DNA of 64,000 nt, from positions 212,630 through 276,629 of the forward strand of contig NZ_JAHKRM010000005.1 of the NCBI RefSeq assembly GCF_019396345.1, written 5' to 3'. The notes under the pieces are model-generated. The model had not been told where the DNA came from, ran no database searches, and saw nothing but the letters and a program-made list of their open reading frames with translations. Shown here in pieces: positions 1-6,722 of this stretch. Both the position numbers and the translations under genes were made by a program. How positions within the stretch are numbered: the first letter of the stretch is position 1; each line of letters begins with the position of its first letter. This DNA comes from Nonomuraea guangzhouensis. GTDB lineage: Bacteria; Actinomycetota; Actinomycetes; Streptosporangiales; Streptosporangiaceae.

Positions 1-116
1 ATGTGCCGCGCGCCCTCGGGCAGCGGCTCGACGAGTGAGCGGTGCTCGTCGTCGGAGATCCAGACGGCGGTCTGCGGCTTGACCAGCAGCTTGTCGGCGA
101 CGGTCTTGGCGGCCAC
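1..116 (-). CDS. Small uncharacterised protein, partial (left edge)
   Basis: Only the first 38 codons are inside the window; the rest lies beyond the left edge. The start is taken as GTG at 114-116. It follows the sequence GGGAAGG (123-129) by 6 nt, and the upstream gene's stop (118-120) is one base away, so the two genes look translationally coupled. The visible peptide contains KTVADKLLVKP and later VEPLPEGA. I recognise this pattern from short actinobacterial proteins of about 100 residues with no known function. Nothing catalytic can be seen in the fragment. Confidence 0.6.
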   Translation of the reverse strand, partial: MAAKTVADKLLVKPQTAVWISDDEHRSLVEPLPEGARH

Positions 117-117
117 G

Positions 118-663
118 TCACGCCTTCCCGTAGGTGAGGGAGAGGACACCGGTGCTGAGCGTCTGGGAGCCGAGCAGCTGGAGCGGGATCTCCCCGGTGC
201 CCTCCTCGAACAGGCGCTTGCCGGTGCCGACCACGATCGGGTGGACCAGCAGGCGCAGCTCGTCGAGCAGGCCGTCGGCCAGCAGCGACCTGACCAGGGT
301 GGCGCTGCCGGTGATGCCGATGTCCTTGCCCGGCTGCTGCTTGAGCTCGGTCAACTGGGCGGCGACATCGCCCTTGATGATCGTGGTGTTCTGCCACTCG
401 GCGGTGTCGAGGGTGGTGGTGACGACGTACTTGGGCGTGTTGTTCATGCGGTCGGCGAACGGGTTGGCAGCCGGGTCCTCGTGCGGCCAGTGCGCGGCGA
501 ACTCCTCGTAGGTCCGCCGGCCGAGCAGCATCACGTCGGCCTGCTCCATCTGCGAGCCGACGATCTGCCCCATCTCTTCGTTGAAGTAGGGGAAGTGCCA
601 CTTCTCGGGTGACTCCACGACGCCGTCCAGGGAGATGAACAGGCCCGCCACGATCTTTCTCAT
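118..663 (-). CDS. Dihydrofolate-reductase-like (RibD C-terminal domain) family protein
   Basis: This 181-residue cytoplasmic protein is a single DHFR/RibD C-terminal fold. The N-terminus reads MRKIVAGLFISLDGVVE, the usual first strand and loop. It is followed by VMLLGRRTYEEF (substrate and NADPH region), then KYVVTT, DIGITGSATLVRSLL and LLVHPIVVGTGKRLF, which is the standard order for the family. An open frame continues 19 codons upstream, but the start is placed at 663 because AAGGAG lies 7 nt before that ATG. Family members are reductases of unassigned substrate, often in stress or antibiotic contexts; true folate reduction cannot be claimed. It is followed at once by the small gene at 1-116. 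Confidence 0.85.
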   Translation of the reverse strand: MRKIVAGLFISLDGVVESPEKWHFPYFNEEMGQIVGSQMEQADVMLLGRRTYEEFAAHWPHEDPAANPFADRMNNTPKYVVTTTLDTAEWQNTTIIKGDVAAQLTELKQQPGKDIGITGSATLVRSLLADGLLDELRLLVHPIVVGTGKRLFEEGTGEIPLQLLGSQTLSTGVLSLTYGKA

Positions 664-748
664 CGCTGTGCTCCTTGTCTGAGGTGCCTTGAGCCTCCCA
701 CCGAAAAATATAATTGTCAAGACTTCTGCAATGGTCGGAAAGGGGCCG

Positions 749-1525
749 TCAGGAGTCGCGGAGCCGTAGCGCCAGCCCGCCGCCCAGGAGCGCGGCGGCG
801 GCCCATGCGGCCAGTACGCCGAGCCCCGCCCACGGACTGAGGGGCAGACTCGACAGGTGGGTGGTGGCCTGGATGGCGAGACCGGCGCTCATCGGCGCGA
901 TCCGCCAGAGCAGCCTCTGCCAGTCCGGGTCGTAGATCACGAAGGGCAGGATCGAGAGGAAGTAGAGCAGCCCGAACACGATCCCGATGGCCGCAGCCGA
1001 GTCCCGTACGATGGCCGCCACACCGAGGCTGAGCAGGGCGATCAGCCCGAGATAGAGGACCGAGCCGAAGGCCGCGCGCAAGGTGGGTCCGTCGGCCGGC
1101 GACAGCGGCGCGTAGCCGTGTGCGGCGGTGAAGCCGTTGCCGGGCAGGATGAGCCGTCCGGCCAGTACGGACGCGAGCACTGCGATGGTCGCCGCGGCCA
1201 GCGTCAGCCCGGTGACGATGATCGCCTTGGCGGCCAGGAGGGTGACCCGCCGCGGCATGGCGGTGAGGGTGGTGCGGATCATGCCGGTGCTGTATTCGCC
1301 GCTGATCGCCAGCACCGCCAGGATGGCGACGACCGCCTGGCCCGCCTGGACCCCCATGAGGCTGAGCTTGGTGATGTCCTGGTCGCATCCCGCCGACGGG
1401 CAGGACACGGCCGCGGCGGCCGCGGCGCTCATCGTCGCGGTCAGCGCGATGACGGCGAGCAGCAGCCAGGCGGGACCCGCGACGGTACGCGTCTTCGTCC
1501 ACTCCGCGTGGAGTTCTTGTCTCAT
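749..1525 (-). CDS. ABC-2-type transporter permease without an adjacent ATPase
   Basis: This 258-residue integral membrane protein has about six hydrophobic segments. It opens with MRQELHAEWTKTRTV, the short amphipathic lead typical of ABC-2 permeases. The conserved motif SGEYSTGMIRTTL sits after the second membrane segment. The ATG at 1525 has GGGAGGG 4 nt upstream, so the longer open frame to 1612 is not used. In related clusters an ATPase gene precedes the permease. Here there is none: the neighbours are a DHFR-like gene downstream and a divergent histidine kinase upstream. It must borrow an ATPase encoded elsewhere, or it is a leftover of a degraded exporter. The divergent two-component pair is a plausible regulator (inference). 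Confidence 0.8.
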   Translation of the reverse strand: MRQELHAEWTKTRTVAGPAWLLLAVIALTATMSAAAAAAVSCPSAGCDQDITKLSLMGVQAGQAVVAILAVLAISGEYSTGMIRTTLTAMPRRVTLLAAKAIIVTGLTLAAATIAVLASVLAGRLILPGNGFTAAHGYAPLSPADGPTLRAAFGSVLYLGLIALLSLGVAAIVRDSAAAIGIVFGLLYFLSILPFVIYDPDWQRLLWRIAPMSAGLAIQATTHLSSLPLSPWAGLGVLAAWAAAALLGGGLALRLRDS

Positions 1526-1699
1526 GCGTCCCTCCCACACAGCCGGAACATGGCTCCGGTGGTTGCTTGCATGCCAACGCACACTAGGCAGCGGTCCGTC
1601 ACCGGTCGTCACGCCGCCGAGCGATCTTCACCGTCACTGACGCGAGGGACCTCCCGTCCCCCACATGAGGGATGCCAGCACCCCACACAAACCGGAACA

Positions 1700-2986
1700 A
1701 TGACCTGCGTGGAGCGAGCGGGCGGATGGGCGGACAGGGGACGGCGGTTCGCCGCGGCCCCGTACGCGCCCGTCGTGGTGGGCGTGCTGCTGGCGCTGCT
1801 CGCGGTGGCCGAGTCGATCGCGCAGGCCCAAAGCCCGCGGCTGGCCCAGGTGATCGGGCTCGTCGACACCGAGCCGGTGGGCGCGACGATCCGGCACGCC
1901 GCGAGTACGCCGCCGCCCGAGTACGCCGCCACCCCGCTGTACCTGGTGATACTCCCCCTGGTCGGCCTGGCCACCACGCTGCCGGTCGCGTTCTCGCGGG
2001 GGCACGCGATCGGGGCCGGGGTGGCGGTGTTCGCGACGATGGGGCTGTCACTCGTGGCCTTCCAGACGCTGACCGTGGCGGGCGTGGGCGCGCAGCTGAT
2101 CGCCGGATACCGGCTCGGCCGCGCGGGTTCGCAGCGGCTGGCGCTGGTTCTCGCCGCGCCGTACCTGGTGCTGGCCCTGTCCGGTGTCGCCACGGCAGGC
2201 GGTGAGGTACGGATTCTCATCCTGCTGCTGGCCTGCCTGACCCCGGCGGCGGCCCTGGCCGGAACGGCCCGGCGGGCGCGCAACGAGGCCGTGGCCAACA
2301 CCACCGCCCGGCAGGCCATCGCCGACACCCTGATAGAGCACACGGCACGCGGCGAACGCGCCCGCATCGCCCGCGAACTGCACGATGTCGTCGCCCACCA
2401 CATCTCCATGGTCGCCGTACAGGCGGAGACCGCCCGGCTGACCACTCCCGGCATGCCGTCCGCCGGCGCCGAGCGGCTGTCCGCCATCGGCGACACCGCG
2501 CGGGCGGCGCTGACCGAGATGCGGCGGCTGCTCGGGGTGCTGCGCGAGGACGCGGAGGCGGACCCGGCGGTCCGGCGCCCCCAGCCCGGCCTGCGCCTGC
2601 CGGAGCTCAACGAGTTGCTCGACGAGTCACGGGACGCGTCGGGGACGGGGACGCGCCTCATCCTCCGCGGCCCGCCGCTCACGCTCGACCCTGGCGTCGA
2701 ACTCGCGGCCTACCGCATCGTCCAGGAGGCCCTCACCAACGCCCGGCGGCACGCGCCCGGCGCCGCCGTCGATGTGGAACTGCACTACACCGGCGACGAC
2801 CTGCGGGTGCTCATCCGCGACAACGGTCCCGGGCTGTCCACCGAGACGCCCGGCGGCGGTCATGGACTGTCCGGCATGCGCGAACGCGCCGCGGCCGTCG
2901 GCGGCGCGTTGCGCGCCGGCCCCGCCGAAGGCGGCGGCTTCCTCGTCGAGGCCCGCCTGCCGGGAAAGGAGGAGATGGCCCGATGA
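1700..2986 (+). CDS. Sensor histidine kinase, NarL/DesK type (HisKA_3)
   Basis: This membrane sensor kinase is about 428 residues. Several hydrophobic helices fill residues 22-185. The dimerisation/phosphoacceptor helix follows, with ARELHDVVAHH placing the acceptor at His228. A HATPase_c domain comes next (YRIVQEALTNARRHA as N box, DNGPGL as G1, GGHGLSGMRERA as G2). The start is uncertain: ATG 1700 has no clear ribosome site, and the frame stays open far upstream over the opposite-strand permease. The stop overlaps the response-regulator start by 4 bp (ATGA), so the two are co-translated. The gene is divergent from the orphan ABC permease. The signal sensed cannot be read from the sequence. 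Confidence 0.88.
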   Translation: MTCVERAGGWADRGRRFAAAPYAPVVVGVLLALLAVAESIAQAQSPRLAQVIGLVDTEPVGATIRHAASTPPPEYAATPLYLVILPLVGLATTLPVAFSRGHAIGAGVAVFATMGLSLVAFQTLTVAGVGAQLIAGYRLGRAGSQRLALVLAAPYLVLALSGVATAGGEVRILILLLACLTPAAALAGTARRARNEAVANTTARQAIADTLIEHTARGERARIARELHDVVAHHISMVAVQAETARLTTPGMPSAGAERLSAIGDTARAALTEMRRLLGVLREDAEADPAVRRPQPGLRLPELNELLDESRDASGTGTRLILRGPPLTLDPGVELAAYRIVQEALTNARRHAPGAAVDVELHYTGDDLRVLIRDNGPGLSTETPGGGHGLSGMRERAAAVGGALRAGPAEGGGFLVEARLPGKEEMAR

Positions 2987-3717
2987 GCGCCGAGCCCCCG
3001 GCGGATGGCCGGTTGGGTGCCGAGCCCCTGGTGGATGACCACCGGCCCTCAGCGGTCCGGATCGCCGTTGTCGATGATCACCCGGTGGTCCGCACCGGTT
3101 TCGCCGAACTGCTCGACACCCAACCGGACTTCGAGGTCGTCGGTACGGCCGCCGACGGCGCCGAGGCCGTACGGATCTGCCGCGAGCTGTCCCCCGACGT
3201 CGTCCTCATGGACGTCCGCATGCCGGGCATGGACGGCATCGAAGCCACCCGGCGACTGGCCGGCTCCACCGCTGCCGGGCCGCGCGTCCTCATCCTGACG
3301 ACCTTCGACCTGGACGAGTACGTCTATGACGCGCTGCGCGCCGGAGCCAGCGGGTTCCTGCTCAAGGACGTCACCGCCGAACGGCTCTTCGACGCGGTAC
3401 GGGTCATCGCCGCCGGTGAAGCGCTGCTGGCCCCGGCTGTGACCCGTCGCCTCATCAGCGAGTTCGCCCAGCTGCGGCCGAAACCTGAGGCTGCCTCCAC
3501 TGCCGCGCTCACCCCCCGCGAAACGCAGGTCCTGCGGCTCATCGCCGAAGGGCTGTCCAACCCGGAGATAGCCGGCCGGTTGACGGTCACGGAGGAGACC
3601 GTCAAGACGCACGTGAGCCGGGTGCTGAGCAAGCTCGGGCTCCGCGACAGGACGCAGGCGGTCGTCACCGCGTACGAGACGGGACTGGTCGTGCCGCGCT
3701 TCCATGGGTCGAGATAG
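2983..3717 (+). CDS. NarL/LuxR-family response regulator
   Basis: This 244-residue DNA-binding partner of the upstream kinase has a receiver domain at about 25-145: acidic pair VVDDHP, phospho-acceptor Asp77 in LMDVRMPGMDG, and LKD with the conserved Lys. A LuxR-type helix-turn-helix follows at about 178-240 (LTPRETQVLRLIAEGLSNPEIA, then VTEETVKTHVSRVLSKLGLRDR). The first 20 residues precede the receiver fold and are encoded by an imperfect 30-bp duplication; a shorter GTG start at 3031 would remove them. The last codons, VPRFHGSR plus stop, are the first unit of a five-unit 28-bp tandem array, so repeat-number change would alter the C-terminal tail. Confidence 0.92.
   Translation: MSAEPPADGRLGAEPLVDDHRPSAVRIAVVDDHPVVRTGFAELLDTQPDFEVVGTAADGAEAVRICRELSPDVVLMDVRMPGMDGIEATRRLAGSTAAGPRVLILTTFDLDEYVYDALRAGASGFLLKDVTAERLFDAVRVIAAGEALLAPAVTRRLISEFAQLRPKPEAASTAALTPRETQVLRLIAEGLSNPEIAGRLTVTEETVKTHVSRVLSKLGLRDRTQAVVTAYETGLVVPRFHGSR
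2989..3040 (+). repeat. Imperfect 30-bp-period duplication in the regulator N-terminus
   Basis: Two 22-bp copies, 2989-3010 and 3019-3040, differ at 3 positions. Each reads as Ala-Glu-Pro-(Pro/Leu)-(Ala/Val)-Asp-(Gly/Asp). The duplication is in frame and extends the N-terminus of the response regulator ahead of its receiver domain. It is the first of four short duplications within 2 kb. Confidence 0.75.
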
Positions 3718-3829
3718 CGTGCCGCGCTCCGGCGGGCTGCGATAGCGTGCCGCGCTTCCATGGGTCGAGATAGCGTGCCGCGCTCCGGCGGGCTGCGATA
3801 GCGTGCCGCGCTTCCGTGGGTCGAGACGG
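3690..3829 (+). repeat. Five tandem 28-bp units alternating between two types
   Basis: The units lie at 3690-3717, 3718-3745, 3746-3773, 3774-3801 and 3802-3829 in the order A-B-A-B-A'. Both copies of A are identical, as are both copies of B; A' has changes including the stop. All start CGTGCCGCGCT. In the regulator's frame A reads VPRFHGSR-stop and B reads VPRSGGLR-stop. The first A supplies the real end of the response regulator. Loss of one unit would swap the tail to the B version without a frameshift. A' lacks the stop. Confidence 0.92.
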
Positions 3830-3868
3830 CGGGTCGCCGCCCCGCAGGCCGGGACAGTCCGCGCGGAG

Positions 3869-3979
3869 CGGTCGGGCCGACGAGCTGACGCGCGAAACGG
3901 ACGGGCTAACGAGCCGACGCGCGGAACGGCCAGGCTGACGAGCCGACCGGCGGAGCCGCAGGACCGACGAGCCGTGGCT
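3869..3979 (+). repeat. Degenerate 29-bp tandem repeat between genes
   Basis: Three full 29-bp units (3869-3897, 3898-3926, 3927-3955) and a partial fourth (from 3956) share a core like CGACGAGCCGACGCGCGGAA with scattered substitutions. A looser earlier copy may lie at 3840-3868. Together with the 28-bp array this fills the 289 bp between the response regulator and the SDR gene. No coding role is apparent; the open frame through it is low-complexity Arg/Ala. Confidence 0.75.
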
Positions 3980-4006
3980 GGGGACGTTCCGCAATAATCT
4001 TCCCTC

Positions 4007-4882
4007 ATGCATGTCTTCGTCGCGGGCGCTTCGGGCGCCGTCGGCCGGTTGCTCGTCCCGCTGCTGATCGGCGCCGGACACCGGGTCACCGGAGGTTCCC
4101 GCTCCGACGCGGGCCTGGAGTCACTGCGCGCCCAGGGGGCGACCCCGGTACGGGTGGACGTCTTCGACGCCGCCGCAACACAGCGCGCGCTCGCCGACGC
4201 GGCCCCCGACGCGATCATCCACCAGCTCACCGCGCTGAGCGGCGGGGCCCTCGCCGAGAACAGCCGCATCCGCCGGGTGGGCACCCGTAACCTCGTCGAC
4301 GCCGCCAAGGAAGCGGGCGTCGGCCGTATCGTCGCCCAGTCCATCGCCTGGGCGTACGAGCCGGGAGACGCGCCGGCCACCGAGAGCGTCCCGCTCGACG
4401 TCAGCGCGGCCGAGCCCAGGGCGGGCATGGTCGGCGGCGTTCGCGCGCTGGAGGAGACGTCGGCCGAGCTGGAACACCACGTCATCCTGCGCTACGGCAT
4501 GTTCTACGGCCCGGGCACCTGGTACTCCCCCGACGGCCTGGCCGCGGCGCGGCTGCGTGGCGAGGCGGCGGCGGGGTTCCCGGGGAAGCTGGTGGCCAAC
4601 GATGCCGTCACCTCGTTCCTGCACGTGGCGGACGCGGCGCGGGCGGCCGTCGCCGCCCTTGATTGGCCGAGCGGCCCGGTCAACATCGTCGACGACGAGC
4701 CCGCGCCGGCCTCCGAGTGGCTCCCGGCGCTGGCCAAGGCGGTTGGCGCGCCCATACCCGTCCCGGACGAGCGGGCCGGGCGCGCCGGGTGGGAGCGTGG
4801 CGCCGACAATGGCCTGGCCCGCGCCACACTCGGCTGGCGGCCGGTCCACCCGACCTGGCGGACCGGCTTCAACGCCGGCTGA
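4007..4882 (+). CDS. NAD(P)-dependent epimerase/dehydratase-family SDR
   Basis: This 291-residue extended/atypical short-chain dehydrogenase is soluble. The Rossmann motif GASGAVG sits at residues 7-13. It is followed by DAIIHQLTALSGG and QSIAWAYEPGD, where the usual YxxxK is replaced by Tyr without a Lys four residues on. RYGMFYGPGTWY and a C-terminal NIVDDEPAP region match the sugar-epimerase-like branch. The missing Lys suggests a binding or altered-catalysis member. The ATG at 4007 is the only sensible start. The last 11 codons and stop are duplicated immediately downstream. No operon partner is evident; the neighbour on the right is convergent. Confidence 0.85.
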   Translation: MHVFVAGASGAVGRLLVPLLIGAGHRVTGGSRSDAGLESLRAQGATPVRVDVFDAAATQRALADAAPDAIIHQLTALSGGALAENSRIRRVGTRNLVDAAKEAGVGRIVAQSIAWAYEPGDAPATESVPLDVSAAEPRAGMVGGVRALEETSAELEHHVILRYGMFYGPGTWYSPDGLAAARLRGEAAAGFPGKLVANDAVTSFLHVADAARAAVAALDWPSGPVNIVDDEPAPASEWLPALAKAVGAPIPVPDERAGRAGWERGADNGLARATLGWRPVHPTWRTGFNAG

Positions 4883-4924
4883 GCCCCCACCCGATCTGGC
4901 GGATCGGCTTGGAGGCCGGTTGAG
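4845..4924 (+). repeat. 41-bp-period duplication of the SDR gene 3' end
   Basis: Copy 1 (4845-4883) covers the last codons, the stop and one more base of the SDR gene. Copy 2 (4886-4924) repeats it with a few substitutions and would read HPIWRIGLEAG-stop against the real HPTWRTGFNAG-stop. The original coding end is intact. This is the second gene in 1.2 kb whose C-terminal codons plus stop are tandemly copied. Confidence 0.85.
4891..4907. terminator. Possible small hairpin between convergent genes
   Basis: CCGATC and GATCGG arms flank a TGGCG loop inside the second copy of the SDR 3'-end duplication, 8 bp after the SDR stop and before the convergent stop at 4951. No T tract follows, so termination is only a guess. 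Confidence 0.4.
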
Positions 4925-4950
4925 TGTTTACCAGCCCCGGCGCTCGCGCG

Positions 4951-6135
4951 TCAGGCCGGGAGGTCGCCCAGGCGGTCGGCCCAGCCCATCCGCTCCAGGG
5001 CCACCCGCAGGAGCGGCTGCCCCTTCTGCACGACCTCGTACTGCAGCAGCTCGGCCGTCTCCTCGTTGATGATCATCCGGAACTCGACCCCGTCGTCCCC
5101 CGCCGTCGACAGGGCGACCCCGGTACGCCCCACCGCGTCGGTGACCTGACCCTGCGAGGTGATGCCCTTCTGCTCGGCCAGCACCTTGAACAGGGCCGAC
5201 CGGGTGCCGGGCGTGATCGGCGCGGTCATCAGGTCCACGCCCGTCTGCCACAGGTAGACGGTCATGCCGGTCCGGGCGCTGTTGGGGCTCTGCTTGAACA
5301 GGGTGTCCAGGCGGCGCTTCATCGCGTCCTGGCCGGTGGGCAGCCGCGAGATGTTCTGGATCGTCAGGCTCGGGTTGTCGATCGACAGGATCCGTTCGCT
5401 GCTCTCGTCGTGCGTGGTGGGCTTCTTGTCCACCAGGGCGGGTGAGCCCGCGGCCTTCCAGTCGGCTTCGTCCTGCGGGGAGCCGAAGGTGACGTTCACG
5501 TCCTGGTGTCCGGCGAAGCGGTTGGCCTCGCCCGGCTTCATCGCGCGCCAGGATTCCTGCGTGTCGGAGGTGAACGCCTGGTACGGCAACTCGGAGGTCT
5601 TGAGCTTGACCATCTTCCGCGTGATGTCCTTGCGCTGGGCGGCGAGCTCGTCCGGCTTGTCCTTGAGCTCTTTCTCCTTCCGCTTCTCCTCCGCTATCAG
5701 GGCCTCCATCGCCGCCATGTACTCGCTCGGCACGACGTGCACCTTCTGGTAGGTGCGCTCGCGGACGTACCAGTAGCGGCCGGAGGTGGCCGGCTCGCGC
5801 ACCGCGGTCGCGGCCGCCGCGAGCAGGAACGAGCGGGCGTCCACCGGCTTGGCCACGATCGCGGTCTGCGCGGTGGGAAGCGTGGCGGTCGGCGTGATGG
5901 CCGGGGGCGCGGTGCGCGAGCCGGCCACGACGATCACCGCAGCCGCGGCCACTCCGGCCGCGGCCGTGCCCGCGACCAGCAGGAACGGGATCCGGAACCG
6001 CGTTCGGGGCGGGTGCGCGGAGCGGGGGATCTGGAAGGCGCGGGCCAGGTCGGCCGAGCGGCGCCGCCGATGGGCCTCTTCTGTCATCTCGTCCAGCTCC
6101 GCGGGCTTGAGCTGGGCGAACAAGTGATCGGTCAT
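4951..6135 (-). CDS. CU044_5270-family membrane protein, sigma-factor partner
   Basis: This 394-residue single-pass membrane protein has a short cytoplasmic part (1-47) with a basic HRRRR stretch. One hydrophobic helix lies at about 48-70 (PFLLVAGTAAAGVAAAAVIVVAG). A long extracytoplasmic domain follows, with RYWYVRERTYQ near its start and a Glu/Lys-rich coiled segment around 130-165. This is the layout of the actinobacterial CU044_5270 family, typically encoded just after an ECF sigma gene as here (29 bp gap). An anti-sigma or co-sensor role is inferred from position and topology; no zinc anti-sigma HxxxCxxC motif is present. Start chosen at 6135, with GGAGG upstream. Confidence 0.8.
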   Translation of the reverse strand: MTDHLFAQLKPAELDEMTEEAHRRRRSADLARAFQIPRSAHPPRTRFRIPFLLVAGTAAAGVAAAAVIVVAGSRTAPPAITPTATLPTAQTAIVAKPVDARSFLLAAAATAVREPATSGRYWYVRERTYQKVHVVPSEYMAAMEALIAEEKRKEKELKDKPDELAAQRKDITRKMVKLKTSELPYQAFTSDTQESWRAMKPGEANRFAGHQDVNVTFGSPQDEADWKAAGSPALVDKKPTTHDESSERILSIDNPSLTIQNISRLPTGQDAMKRRLDTLFKQSPNSARTGMTVYLWQTGVDLMTAPITPGTRSALFKVLAEQKGITSQGQVTDAVGRTGVALSTAGDDGVEFRMIINEETAELLQYEVVQKGQPLLRVALERMGWADRLGDLPA

Positions 6136-6164
6136 GTCATCCTCCGGGTGGGGTGCTGCGGGCA

Positions 6165-6722
6165 TCAGGTCTCTGAGCTCTCTTGGAACCGGCCGCGGAC
6201 CGTACGGGCCCGAGGGCGCGCGCCGCCCGGCTCCAGGCGCAGCGCGTTGGCCAGCCGTTTGCGCGCGCGGTGGAGCCTGACGTTGTACGTCCTGACCGAA
6301 CAGCCCATGACGGCGGCGGCCTGCTCGGGCGGCAGGCCGTACCAGGTGGCGAACACCATCGCCTCCACGTCCTGCTCCGGCAGGGCCGACAGCGCGGCCA
6401 GCGCGCTTTCGCGGTCGATGACGTGGTCGGCCACGTCCCAGCTCACGTGTTCCCGCGAGGTGGTCAGTGCCGTTATCCGGTCGACCAGGGCCTGCCGCCG
6501 ATGGCGCGAGTCGCGCTGCTTGGCCAGCAGGTTGCGCGCCACGCCGAGCAACCACGGCAGTGGCGGCTCCGGCAGGTCGTCCAGCCGCCGCCAGGCGACG
6601 AGGAACGTCTCGCTGGACACGTCCTCGGCCGCGTCACGCTCGGCACGCAGCAGCGCGTAGCCCAGAACGCTCCGGTAGTGCCGGTCATAGAGCTCGGTGA
6701 ATCGTTCTTGAGGATCGTCCAC
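6165..6722 (-). CDS. ECF-type RNA polymerase sigma factor
   Basis: This sigma factor of about 185 residues has only regions 2 and 4. Region 2 reads ELYDRHYRSVLGYALLR ... AAEDVSSETFLVAWRRLDDL with the WLLGVARNLL end. Region 4 reads LPEQDVEAMVFATWYGLPPEQAAAVMGCSVRTYNVRLHRARKRL. The start is set at GTG 6720-6722, giving the usual family length; GGAGGG lies about 10 nt upstream. The first 38 bp overlap the 3' end of the same-strand TnpB-like gene in another frame, so its promoter must lie inside that gene. It is probably co-transcribed with the CU044_5270 gene. Promoter targets are unknown. Confidence 0.88.
   Translation of the reverse strand: MDDPQERFTELYDRHYRSVLGYALLRAERDAAEDVSSETFLVAWRRLDDLPEPPLPWLLGVARNLLAKQRDSRHRRQALVDRITALTTSREHVSWDVADHVIDRESALAALSALPEQDVEAMVFATWYGLPPEQAAAVMGCSVRTYNVRLHRARKRLANALRLEPGGARPRARTVRGRFQESSET

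Noticed and set aside
857..1699. Upstream extension of the histidine-kinase frame
   Set aside because: The frame is open but lies antisense to the ABC permease, is Arg/Gly/Asp-rich and lacks any domain; the kinase's membrane helices begin only after 1760.
3803..3997. 64-codon frame through the 28- and 29-bp repeats
   Set aside because: No ribosome site; it consists of low-complexity repeat-derived Arg/Ala sequence. Kept only as a possible readthrough tail of the regulator.
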